DNA of 6,753 nucleotides from the NCBI GenBank assembly GCA_026987255.1, contig JALSNA010000466.1:1-6753 (forward strand), written 5' to 3'. Below, piece after piece: positions 1 through 5,816 of the stretch. Under the pieces are notes generated by a model, which ran no database searches, was not told the origin of the DNA, and was given only the letters and a program-made list of their open reading frames with translations. Positions within the stretch are counted from its first letter, which is position 1. Each line of letters opens with the position of its first letter. A program made the translations under genes and the position numbers. This stretch comes from Hyphomicrobiales bacterium. GTDB taxonomy: Bacteria > Pseudomonadota > Alphaproteobacteria > Rhizobiales > Aestuariivirgaceae.

Positions 1-125
1 GCTATGGAATAGGTTGCGGGTGGGAAAAGGCGGTCAACCTTTCCCGTAACAACAGGCAAAAGGGGCTGTTCCGGTGACGGGCCGGCCTTTGTTGCACAGG
101 GAAATCTCTTTCCAAGGGGACTGAA
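1..125 (+). other. nosZ upstream leader, no gene seen
   Basis: Non-coding stretch before nosZ. It contains an inverted repeat AGGTTG (11-16) / CAACCT (35-40), overlapping a competing pairing of GGGAAAAGG (22-30) with CCTTTCCC (38-45) that needs one bulge. An 8-base GGCCGGCC palindrome lies at 80-87. I searched for TTGNN-N4-NNCAA boxes of the FNR/Nnr/Dnr type and for a sigma-70 -35/-10 pair and found none that is convincing. The true promoter may lie left of the window. Confidence 0.5.
115..120 (+). promoter_or_regulatory. Shine-Dalgarno site of nosZ
   Basis: AGGGGA lies 5 bases before the ATG at 126. It supports that ATG as the start, and the start is followed directly by a well-formed signal peptide. 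Confidence 0.7.
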
Positions 126-2429
126 ATGAAATCACTTATACGCAAGGCCTTGATGCTCTCGACGGCTGCCGGGTTCGGGCTTGCGCTGGCTGGCGCCGCG
201 CATGCCCAGGGGCAGCTCGAGGCCATCATGAAGGCGCGCGGCCTGACCGAAAAGGACGTGCTCGCCGCCGCCAAGACCTATGTGCCGACGGGCAAGCGCG
301 ATGACTTCATCGTCTTTTCGTCGGGCGGCCAGTCGGGCCAGATCATGGTCTATGGCATTCCGTCCATGCGCATCCTGAAGTTCATCGGCGTGTTCACGCC
401 GGAGCCCTGGCAGGGCTATGGCTTCGACGACGAATCCAAGAAGGTGCTGGCCGGTGGCCGCATCAATGGCAAGGACATCCTGTTCGGCGACACCCACCAT
501 CCGGCCATCTCGGAGACCAAGGGCGCCTATGACGGCGAGTATCTGTTCATCAACGACAAGAACAACCCGCGCGTCGCCGTCATCGACCTGAAGGACTTCG
601 AGACCAAGCAGATCGTCGTCAACCCGATCATGATGTCCGAGCACGGCGGCACATTCGTGACGCCGAACACCGAGTATGTCATGGAGGCGACGCAGTATCC
701 GGCGCCGCTGGGCAAGAACGCCGGTTACGTGCCGCTGTCGAAGTTCAACGAGAAGTTCCGCGGCGCGGTCACCTACTGGAAGTTCGACCGCAAGAAGGGC
801 CGCATCGTGCCGGAGGAATCCTTCTCCTTCGAGCTGCCGCCCTATTCGCAGGACCTGTCGGACGCCGGCAAGCGCGCTTCCTATGGCTGGGGCGCCACCA
901 ACTCCTTCTGCTCGGAGCGTTATGTGGGCGGCATCGAGAAGGGCCGTCCGCCGTTCGAGGCCGGCTGTTCGCAGAAGGACACCGACTTTTTGCACCTGAC
1001 CTACTGGAAGAAGGCGGTGGACGTGGTCAAGGCCGGCAAGGTCAAGAAGATCAACGGCCATGACGTGATCATGATGGACACCTCCATCAAGGAAGGCCTG
1101 CTCTATCTGATCCCGGAGCCGAAGTCCCCGCATGGCGTGGACTTCTCGCCGGACGGCAAGTACATCATCGTCTCGGGCAAGCTGGATACCCATGCCTCGG
1201 TCTATGACTGGGCCAAGATCCAGAAGCTGATCAAGGCCAAGGACTTCGCCGGCAAGGATCCCTACGGGCTGCCGATCCTCGATCTGAAGAAGTCCCTGCA
1301 CACCCAGGTGGAAGTGGGCCTCGGGCCGCTGCACACCCAGTATGACTCCAAGCCCTGCGTGGTCTACACGTCGATCTACGTGGACTCCATGGTCACCAAG
1401 TGGGACTACTGCAAGGGCAAGGTGCTGGATCAGCTGCACATCCACTACAACATCGGCCATCTGATGACCATGGAAGGCGATACGGTGGAGCCGCAGGGCA
1501 AGTGGCTGGTGTCGCTGAACAAGCTGGCCATCGACCGCTTCAACCCGGTGGGCCCGCTGCATCCGCAGAACCACCAGCTCATCGACATCACCGGCGACAA
1601 GATGATCCTGACCAAGGACATGCCGGTGCCGCTGGGCGAGCCGCACTACGCGGTGGCCATCCGGGCCAGCAAGCTGCACCCGATCGTGCGTTACAAGCTG
1701 GGCTGGAACTCGCGCGAGGACAAGAAGTCCGAATTCCGGACCCGTCCGGGCCGCGAGAAGATGGTCATGAAGGATGGCGTGCTGCATGTCTATGGCACGG
1801 TGATCCGCTCGCACATCACGCCCGAGATCATCGAGGTGGAGCAAGGTCAGAAGATTTCCATCCATCTGACCAATGTGGAGCGCGCCGAAGACGAGACCCA
1901 CGGCTTCGCCATCTCTGGCACCAACGTCAACCTGTCGATCGAGCCGGGCAAGACCGTCTCCGCCACCTTCGTGGCCGACAAGGCCGGCGTGTTCCCCTAC
2001 TACTGCACCGAGTTCTGCTCGGCGCTGCATCTGGAAATGGAAGGCATCCTGCTGGTGCGTCCGAAGGGCATGAAGGCGCAGAACGCCTCGGTGTCCGAGG
2101 GCCAGAAGTACACCGAAGCCGACTACAAGAAGCAGTACTCGCAGAACCTGGGCGTGCAGAAGGTCATCGACAGCGTCGTGAACTTCATCGTGTCGCGCAA
2201 CTTCAAGGATTATCCGACCGTGGTCGGCCTTGTCGAGGACGCCACCGACCAGCTGAAGTTCGCTGCCGACGCCAAGAAGAAGGCCGAGGACTTTGCCGCC
2301 AAGAAGGACTGGCAGAACGCCACCCTGTGGGCCCAGCAGTGGTTCCAGTATCAGGTCAAGGCGGCCGACATCGGCCTGCGCGCCAAGACCTATCTGGAGC
2401 AGAACGGCGCCAAGGTCATCAAGAAGTAA
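126..2429 (+). CDS. nosZ: Sec-dependent (clade II) nitrous oxide reductase
   Basis: Periplasmic multicopper enzyme that reduces N2O to N2, the last step of denitrification. Residues 1-27 form a Sec signal peptide ending AHA|QG, without the twin-arginine motif of clade I NosZ. An N-terminal beta-propeller (about 50-520) carries all seven CuZ histidines by alignment to the known Pseudomonas stutzeri ligands: H124 and H125 (DTHHP), H173 (SEHGG), H336 (SPHG), H403 (LGPLHT), H445 (GHL) and H507 (GEPH). The C-terminal cupredoxin domain (about 550-645) carries the CuA ligands H592, C627, C631, H635 and M638, with E629 where clade I has a tryptophan. LGPLHT and CTEFCSA are typical clade II signatures. 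After CuA about 110 further residues (655-767) form a Lys/Ala-rich, probably helical tail without a CXXCH heme motif. Extra cysteines C262, C281, C411 and C429 could form disulfides. The assignment is secure; the role of the tail is unknown. Confidence 0.97.
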   Translation: MKSLIRKALMLSTAAGFGLALAGAAHAQGQLEAIMKARGLTEKDVLAAAKTYVPTGKRDDFIVFSSGGQSGQIMVYGIPSMRILKFIGVFTPEPWQGYGFDDESKKVLAGGRINGKDILFGDTHHPAISETKGAYDGEYLFINDKNNPRVAVIDLKDFETKQIVVNPIMMSEHGGTFVTPNTEYVMEATQYPAPLGKNAGYVPLSKFNEKFRGAVTYWKFDRKKGRIVPEESFSFELPPYSQDLSDAGKRASYGWGATNSFCSERYVGGIEKGRPPFEAGCSQKDTDFLHLTYWKKAVDVVKAGKVKKINGHDVIMMDTSIKEGLLYLIPEPKSPHGVDFSPDGKYIIVSGKLDTHASVYDWAKIQKLIKAKDFAGKDPYGLPILDLKKSLHTQVEVGLGPLHTQYDSKPCVVYTSIYVDSMVTKWDYCKGKVLDQLHIHYNIGHLMTMEGDTVEPQGKWLVSLNKLAIDRFNPVGPLHPQNHQLIDITGDKMILTKDMPVPLGEPHYAVAIRASKLHPIVRYKLGWNSREDKKSEFRTRPGREKMVMKDGVLHVYGTVIRSHITPEIIEVEQGQKISIHLTNVERAEDETHGFAISGTNVNLSIEPGKTVSATFVADKAGVFPYYCTEFCSALHLEMEGILLVRPKGMKAQNASVSEGQKYTEADYKKQYSQNLGVQKVIDSVVNFIVSRNFKDYPTVVGLVEDATDQLKFAADAKKKAEDFAAKKDWQNATLWAQQWFQYQVKAADIGLRAKTYLEQNGAKVIKK

Positions 2430-2449
2430 GCCGGTCTGAAAGACGGCTT
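2428..2449 (+). other. Small stem-loop at the nosZ stop codon
   Basis: AAGCCG (2428-2433) pairs with CGGCTT (2444-2449). G2434 is bulged, then TCT (2435-2437) pairs with AGA (2441-2443) around a GAA loop. The stem begins inside the TAA stop. No T-run follows, so it is not a standard terminator. It could protect the nosZ 3' end. Confidence 0.4.
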
Positions 2450-2476
2450 GCCGCTTGAAGTGGCCGAAAACATGAC

Positions 2477-2506
2477 GACGGGGGGTGGCATTGGCTGCCC
2501 CCCGTC
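2477..2506 (+). terminator. Strong hairpin after nosZ, possible partial terminator
   Basis: A perfect 9-bp stem, GACGGGGGG (2477-2485) with CCCCCCGTC (2498-2506), encloses a 12-base loop. A T-rich but interrupted stretch (2520-2529) starts only 13 bases later, so the fit to an intrinsic terminator is imperfect. It lies 47 bases past the nosZ stop. Attenuation here would leave nosZ transcript in excess over downstream genes, or the hairpin may stabilise the nosZ mRNA. Both roles are inference. Confidence 0.5.
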
Positions 2507-2566
2507 AAACATGGAAGGATTTGTTTGTTCCATATTGTGGAATGGGCCTTCATTGATGGGGGCAAT

Positions 2567-2579
2567 CGAGTGGAGAGCA
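2567..2579 (+). repeat. Repeated 13-base leader, copy 1
   Basis: CGAGTGGAGAGCA occurs here, 11 bases before the start of the first cytochrome gene, and again at 3381-3393 just before the second. It overlaps the start of this gene's ribosome binding site. Confidence 0.5.
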
Positions 2580-2583
2580 GGAG
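2579..2583 (+). promoter_or_regulatory. Shine-Dalgarno site of first cytochrome gene
   Basis: AGGAG sits 7 bases before the ATG at 2591. It decides the start in favour of 2591 over an in-frame TTG at 2525, which would put 22 polar residues in front of the signal peptide and has no good ribosome binding site. Confidence 0.7.
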
Positions 2584-2590
2584 AGCACCT

Positions 2591-3310
2591 ATGAATTCAA
2601 TGCGAATCATCACCCGCGCCGCTTTGGCCGTTGTTCTTGGCGTGGCCTTTTCCGCCGGTCTTGGCGGCGGCGCGGTGCCCGGAACCGGCGCGGTCAAGAG
2701 CGCCCAGGCAGGCGAGAAAAAGAAAAAGCACCCGGGCAAGCGCGCCTACCGCCGCATGACCTGCATCGCCTGTCATGGCAAGGATGGAAAGCGCGCCATT
2801 CAGGACTATCCTTATCTTGCCGGGCAGGACAAGAAATACCTGATCAAGCAGACCAGGGACATCGTCACCGGCAAGCGCAAGGGCGGCAAGAATGCCCAGG
2901 GCAAGGATCGCGCCTCGCCCATGCGCGGCTCGCTGGTGACGCCGGAGGGCAAGGTGCGCATCTCCGATGAGCAGATCGAGCAGATCGCCGATTATCTCTC
3001 CGGCCTGGAGCCGGCCAAGCCGAAGCCGGCGGCGGATCTGAAGCCGGAGGACATCGAGGCGGGCAAGAAGCTCTACAAGAAGAAGCGCTGCAAGACCTGC
3101 CATGGCAAGGGCGGCAAGAAGCCTCTGAAGGGCTATCCCTACCTGGCCGGACAAAAGGCCGCCTATCTGTTCAACCAGATGGTGGACGTGCGCGACAAGA
3201 AGCGCAAGAATGGCAAGATCAAGACCATGTATTCCTTCGTCAAGAAGCTGAAGGATGACGAGATCAAGCTGATCGCGGATTATCTTTCGACCGTTGATCG
3301 GACGAAATGA
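2591..3310 (+). CDS. Periplasmic diheme cytochrome c, c4/c553-like, strongly basic
   Basis: A 239-residue exported cytochrome with two class I heme c domains, resembling cytochrome c4. Probable role: electron carrier to the CuA centre of NosZ. The N-terminus is a signal peptide (hydrophobic core about 10-29, likely cleavage after SAQA at residue 40). Heme 1 is bound at C58, C61 and H62 (CIACH), with M111 the likely axial Met; heme 2 at C167, C170 and H171 (CKTCH), with M213 the likely axial Met. Both halves carry YPYLAGQ followed by a helix, as in c4 proteins. A hand count of residues 41-239 gives 39 Lys and 13 Arg against 23 Asp plus Glu, a net charge near +29, which is extreme. It lies 161 bases after nosZ and 85 before a second diheme cytochrome gene. 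Wolinella-type clade II clusters have small monoheme NosC1/NosC2 proteins; I give no symbol because this one is diheme. Exact partners are inferred. Confidence 0.9.
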   Translation: MNSMRIITRAALAVVLGVAFSAGLGGGAVPGTGAVKSAQAGEKKKKHPGKRAYRRMTCIACHGKDGKRAIQDYPYLAGQDKKYLIKQTRDIVTGKRKGGKNAQGKDRASPMRGSLVTPEGKVRISDEQIEQIADYLSGLEPAKPKPAADLKPEDIEAGKKLYKKKRCKTCHGKGGKKPLKGYPYLAGQKAAYLFNQMVDVRDKKRKNGKIKTMYSFVKKLKDDEIKLIADYLSTVDRTK

Positions 3311-3321
3311 TCCAAAAAGGA

Positions 3322-3357
3322 GCCCGCCTGGCCTGGCCATCGGTTGGTCTGGCGGGC
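3322..3357 (+). other. Hairpin between the two cytochrome genes
   Basis: GCCCGCC (3322-3328) pairs with GGCGGGC (3351-3357). After a T-T mismatch, GGCC (3330-3333) pairs with GGTC (3346-3349) including one G-U, leaving a 12-base loop. The flanks are A-rich (AAAAA at 3314-3318 and at 3358-3362), not T-rich, so this is not an intrinsic terminator on the + strand. It may act as an mRNA processing or stability element. Confidence 0.4.
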
Positions 3358-3380
3358 AAAAACAAGAGACCCCGACACCA

Positions 3381-3393
3381 CGAGTGGAGAGCA
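3381..3393 (+). repeat. Repeated 13-base leader, copy 2
   Basis: Exact second copy of CGAGTGGAGAGCA (first at 2567-2579), ending 2 bases before the start of the second cytochrome gene. Here the GGAG core itself serves as the ribosome binding site. Confidence 0.5.
3386..3389 (+). promoter_or_regulatory. Shine-Dalgarno site of second cytochrome gene
   Basis: GGAG lies 6 bases before the ATG at 3396. The reading frame is open upstream to 3294, overlapping the previous gene, but only the start at 3396 gives a signal peptide (MKKTFAFIG...). Confidence 0.65.
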
Positions 3394-3395
3394 TC

Positions 3396-4169
3396 ATGAA
3401 AAAGACATTTGCGTTCATCGGCGCTGTCAGCATCGGCCTGGCGCTGGCCGCGCCTTCGGTTCTGGCCTGGAACGAGGGCGGCGGCGAGCAGGACGAGGCG
3501 CTCAAGGTTCTGCTGGACCTGAAGAAGAAAATGCCCAACGATCCGAAGCTGAAGGAAAAGGTGCGCCAGGACGGCATCGCGGTCTTCGAGGTCTGCTCGG
3601 CCTGCCACACCACCGAAGGGTGGGGCACCAAGGACGGCACCTTCCCGCAGCTGGCCGGTCAGCATGACACGGTGATCGTCAAGCAGCTGGCCGACATTCG
3701 CGCCAAGAACCGCGACAACCCGACCATGTATCCCTTCGCCCTGCCGCAGGAGATCAAGAACGCCGCGCCGGAAGTGGGCGGCGGGCCCTATGCCATCGCC
3801 GTGGTGGCCAATTACATCACGCATCTGAAAATGAACCCCGACAATGGCAAGGGGCCGGACAATCTCGACCTGAAGAAGGGCGAGAAGCTGTTCAAGGACA
3901 ATTGCGTCAAGTGCCATGGCGAGCATGGCGAGGGGAACGAGCAGAAGTTCTTCCCGCGCATCCAGGGCCAGCATTACAAGTACATGCTGCGCCAGTTCGA
4001 GTGGATCCGGGATGGCAAGCGGCGCAACGCCAATCCGGACATGATCAAGCAGATCAAGAACTTCTCCGATGACGACATGCGCAACGTGATCAATTACGTC
4101 TCGCGCATCCCGGTGCCCAAGGAAGACCTGGCGCCGAGCAAGGATTATCTCAATCCTGACTTCGATTGA
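3396..4169 (+). CDS. Periplasmic diheme cytochrome c, c4/c553-like, near-neutral
   Basis: A 257-residue exported cytochrome with two heme c domains, likely part of the electron path to NosZ. Residues 1-24 form a Sec signal peptide (MKK start, cleavage after VLA). Heme 1 is bound at C67, C70 and H71 (CSACH), heme 2 at C170, C173 and H174 (CVKCH). Likely axial methionines are M111 (PTMYPF) and M216 (NPDM). FPQLAGQ and FPRIQGQ follow the hemes as in the preceding cytochrome, so the two are probably distant paralogues. A hand count of residues 25-257 gives 35 basic and 35 acidic residues, net charge about zero, against roughly +29 for its neighbour. Before heme 1 there is a Lys/Glu-rich segment (about 25-60), and a proline-containing tail follows residue 238. 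The gene sits 85 bases behind the first cytochrome gene. Its exact partner is not shown by the sequence; a donor to the first cytochrome or directly to NosZ is inference. Confidence 0.9.
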   Translation: MKKTFAFIGAVSIGLALAAPSVLAWNEGGGEQDEALKVLLDLKKKMPNDPKLKEKVRQDGIAVFEVCSACHTTEGWGTKDGTFPQLAGQHDTVIVKQLADIRAKNRDNPTMYPFALPQEIKNAAPEVGGGPYAIAVVANYITHLKMNPDNGKGPDNLDLKKGEKLFKDNCVKCHGEHGEGNEQKFFPRIQGQHYKYMLRQFEWIRDGKRRNANPDMIKQIKNFSDDDMRNVINYVSRIPVPKEDLAPSKDYLNPDFD

Positions 4170-4193
4170 TCCGCGCTTTATCCCGGACGATAT

Positions 4194-4226
4194 TTTCCGC
4201 CCGCTTTGGCAAGAAGCGGGCGGAAA
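4194..4226 (+). terminator. Perfect 13-bp hairpin, possible terminator without U-tract
   Basis: TTTCCGCCCGCTT (4194-4206) is exactly complementary to AAGCGGGCGGAAA (4214-4226) around a 7-base loop, 24 bases after the second cytochrome's stop. This is the strongest inverted repeat in the window. No T-run follows on either strand, apart from the stem's own terminal TTT/AAA. It could end a nosZ-cytochrome transcript or be an mRNA 3'-end stabiliser. Confidence 0.6.
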
Positions 4227-4355
4227 TGCGATATGCACGGCGGCTTCCACATGGCGGGAAAGCACTGCGAGCGGCAAGCGGCGGCCGTGCTGGCGGCTTG
4301 ACGGCTCAGGAGATGTGTTTCCTGGTGGCTGCACGAGCTTTATGTATCTGTGTCA

Positions 4356-4370
4356 CTGACAATCGGTCAG
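4356..4370. promoter_or_regulatory. Short palindrome upstream of nosB, possible operator
   Basis: CTGAC-AATCG-GTCAG has perfect 5-base arms with a 5-base spacer, centred about 63 bases before the nosB start. It does not match the TTGAY-N4-RTCAA box of FNR-type regulators. An operator role is a guess; arms this short also arise by chance. Confidence 0.2.
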
Positions 4371-4413
4371 GGTGTGGGCAAGCATCCGGCTGGATGAATC
4401 AGGGATACAAGAG

Positions 4414-4417
4414 AGGA
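4414..4417 (+). promoter_or_regulatory. Shine-Dalgarno site of nosB
   Basis: AGGA, within a GAGAGGA run (4411-4417), lies 8 bases before the ATG at 4426 and supports that start. Confidence 0.65.
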
Positions 4418-4425
4418 TTTGACCA

Positions 4426-5724
4426 ATGACCGATCTGGCTGCACAGAAAAAGCGGAACGCTGTTGTCGCCATCCTGGGCGGCATCGCCATGGCGCTTCTG
4501 GTGGCGATCTATTTCCTTCCGGCCTGGTGGGTGTCGCTGACGGCGCCGCAATATCCCAAGACCGCTTTTCCGGAGGGCATCCGCATTCATTTCCACATGA
4601 ACGGTGTCTTCAATGGCTGTCCCAAGGTGAAGAAAAAGGAGATCACCGAGGACGTGGTGCTCGATTGCGTGCACGAGATGGACGCCATCAACCATTTCGT
4701 CGGCATGTATCCCACCGGCGCCGGCGGCGTGGTGGAAAAGGCCTTCTCGCCCTTCCTGTTGATTTTCCTCGGGTTGTGCATCCTGGGCTTCATCATTCCC
4801 AATCCGAAGGTGCGATTGCCGGTGCTGCTCATCGGCTGGGCGGCCATGGTGGGCTGGATGTACATGACCATGATGACCGAAGGAGGCATCAAGTATCAGC
4901 CCGCTTCCTACATCAAATCCCTGGTGACGGCGCTGGGCGAGGGCAAGGAAGAGGCCGGCGAGGCGCTCTCCCCGATCATCGAGAAGCTGCAAAAGTCGCT
5001 GGAAAAGAGTGGTGAAAGCTCGCTGGTGAAAACCGAGGAGGTGCGCTCGAACCTGGAAAAGAGCGGCCAGAAGGGGCTCTCCGACATCATTGCCAAGCTG
5101 AACAAGGGCGGAAGCGGGCATGTGAAGACCCTCAAGCAGATCCTCGCCGAGGCCAGGGCCAGCGGTGCGGACGAGAAGGCTTCCAATATCGAGATCCTGC
5201 ACCAGGCCTTCCTGACCACGCAATCGCGCCTGCCGGAGGAAAAGCGGCAGAAATGGACTGGATCGGGCATGCAGGTGCTGCTGTGGCATTATCACAAGAC
5301 CCTGGCGCGGTGGTTCAACAACCCGGCGCGCATCAACCCGCTGGTGGCCAAGATGAGGATTGCCGCCTGGGCGGTGTTCTGGGGGCTGATCATCATTCCG
5401 CCGGTGCTCTTCGTGCTTGCCTCTTTGGGCAGCGGGTTCAACTTCTTCTACTGGCTGCTGGGGATCATCCCGGCCATCCTGCCGGTGGCCTTCGTCATCG
5501 AGTATTCGTCCTGGCTCTACTGGTTCGGACACTCCATGAGCTCCATGGGGGCCTTCTCCTTAAAGCCCTTCATGCCGACGGTCTTCGGGCAGGGCAAGGT
5601 GGCGCAGTTCTACACCCACTCCTACCCGCATATCGGTTTTGGCCTCATGGTGGTGGTGGCAATCCTCATGCTGCTGGCGGTGCTCATCCGCCGCAAGCAG
5701 ATCAAGGAGGCCGCGGCCGCCTGA
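4426..5724 (+). CDS. nosB: NosB-like polytopic membrane protein of clade II nos clusters
   Basis: A 432-residue inner-membrane protein placed between the cytochromes and nosD. NosB marks clade II nos clusters; its biochemical role is not established. About six membrane helices are visible: 12-30, 107-126, 131-150, 311-331, 337-358 and 403-422. The first extracytoplasmic segment has TAPQYP (39-44), then HFHMNG (55-60) and HEMDAINHFVGMYP (83-96). I recall this ending, close to EIDxLNHYIGM, as typical of the family. C65 and C81 flank a charged stretch and could form a disulfide. Between helices 3 and 4 lies a hydrophilic, helix-prone segment of about 130-150 residues (about 160-300), rich in Lys and Glu, with a repeated LEKSG at 192-196 and 210-214. 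It looks like an insertion into the family core. Later, EYSSWLYWFGHSM (359-371) and YTHSYPHIGFG (396-406) supply histidines near the membrane face. The symbol rests on context plus the N-terminal motif. Confidence 0.8.
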   Translation: MTDLAAQKKRNAVVAILGGIAMALLVAIYFLPAWWVSLTAPQYPKTAFPEGIRIHFHMNGVFNGCPKVKKKEITEDVVLDCVHEMDAINHFVGMYPTGAGGVVEKAFSPFLLIFLGLCILGFIIPNPKVRLPVLLIGWAAMVGWMYMTMMTEGGIKYQPASYIKSLVTALGEGKEEAGEALSPIIEKLQKSLEKSGESSLVKTEEVRSNLEKSGQKGLSDIIAKLNKGGSGHVKTLKQILAEARASGADEKASNIEILHQAFLTTQSRLPEEKRQKWTGSGMQVLLWHYHKTLARWFNNPARINPLVAKMRIAAWAVFWGLIIIPPVLFVLASLGSGFNFFYWLLGIIPAILPVAFVIEYSSWLYWFGHSMSSMGAFSLKPFMPTVFGQGKVAQFYTHSYPHIGFGLMVVVAILMLLAVLIRRKQIKEAAAA

Positions 5725-5735
5725 TGCAGGATGAC

Positions 5736-5760
5736 GGGGCCGCGCCAAGGGCGCGGCTCC
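5736..5760 (+). terminator. GC-rich hairpin between nosB and nosD
   Basis: GGGGCCGCGCC (5736-5746) pairs with GGCGCGGCTCC (5750-5760): 11 bp with one G-U and an AAG loop. A small CCCA/TGGG hairpin follows at 5762-5772. There is no clear T-run directly after the main stem, though TTT and TTTT occur at 5773-5775 and 5781-5784. It could attenuate transcription before nosD or stabilise the nosB transcript. Confidence 0.45.
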
Positions 5761-5773
5761 GCCCAAAATGGGT

Positions 5774-5787
5774 TTGACGGTTTTCAA
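5774..5787. promoter_or_regulatory. Candidate FNR/Nnr/Dnr-type box upstream of nosD
   Basis: TTGAC-GGTT-TTCAA fits the TTGAY-N4-RTCAA palindrome of FNR/CRP-family regulators, which control denitrification genes in response to low oxygen or NO, with one mismatch in the right half. Its centre is 36.5 bases before the nosD ATG. Activation from the usual -41.5 position would start transcription inside the gene, so either the site works differently or the match is chance. Confidence 0.3.
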
Positions 5788-5816
5788 AGGCCTCTCACAT
5801 TCGCGGATGAATGATC

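Larger units (their letters stand above)
4170..4425 (+). other. 256-base spacer before nosB
   Basis: The longest intergenic gap in the window. It holds the perfect 13-bp hairpin at 4194-4226, a short palindrome at 4356-4370 and the nosB ribosome binding site. An 87-codon frame that would need a TTG start inside the previous stop region runs through it, but it is Arg/Ala/Gly-rich and crosses the hairpin, so I do not call it. The length leaves room for an internal nosB promoter; no convincing -35/-10 pair was seen. Confidence 0.5.

Noticed and set aside
126..206. Tat signal peptide on NosZ
   Set aside because: No twin arginine; MKSLIRKA followed by a hydrophobic core and AHA is a Sec-type peptide.
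132..2030. Long open frame of 632 codons on the minus strand across nosZ
   Set aside because: Antisense shadow of a GC-rich gene: His/Leu/Arg/Val-heavy translation with no recognisable motif, wholly inside a secure nosZ.
2088..2429. C-terminal monoheme cytochrome domain on NosZ, as in epsilonproteobacteria
   Set aside because: No CXXCH motif occurs in the NosZ extension.
2553..2566. TTGAT half-site upstream of the first cytochrome as an FNR box
   Set aside because: The right half does not match: with a 4-base spacer the sequence is GCAAT instead of ATCAA.
2525..2590. Earlier TTG start for the first cytochrome
   Set aside because: It would place polar residues before the signal peptide; AGGAG with correct spacing points to ATG 2591.
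3264..4334. Open frame of 356 codons on the minus strand over the second cytochrome gene
   Set aside because: Same kind of GC-driven antisense shadow; the + strand frame has two CXXCH motifs and a signal peptide.
4298..4346. TTGACG plus downstream TATGTA as a nosB promoter
   Set aside because: Spacing between the two elements is far too long, and no -10 element lies at 16-18 bases.
4166..4429. 87-codon + strand frame in the spacer before nosB
   Set aside because: Needs a TTG start at the previous gene's stop, has no ribosome binding site of its own, runs through the 13-bp hairpin, and shows no recognisable features.
4399..5532. Open frame of 377 codons on the minus strand over nosB
   Set aside because: His/Gln/Arg-rich shadow translation with no domain, opposite a clear membrane protein gene.
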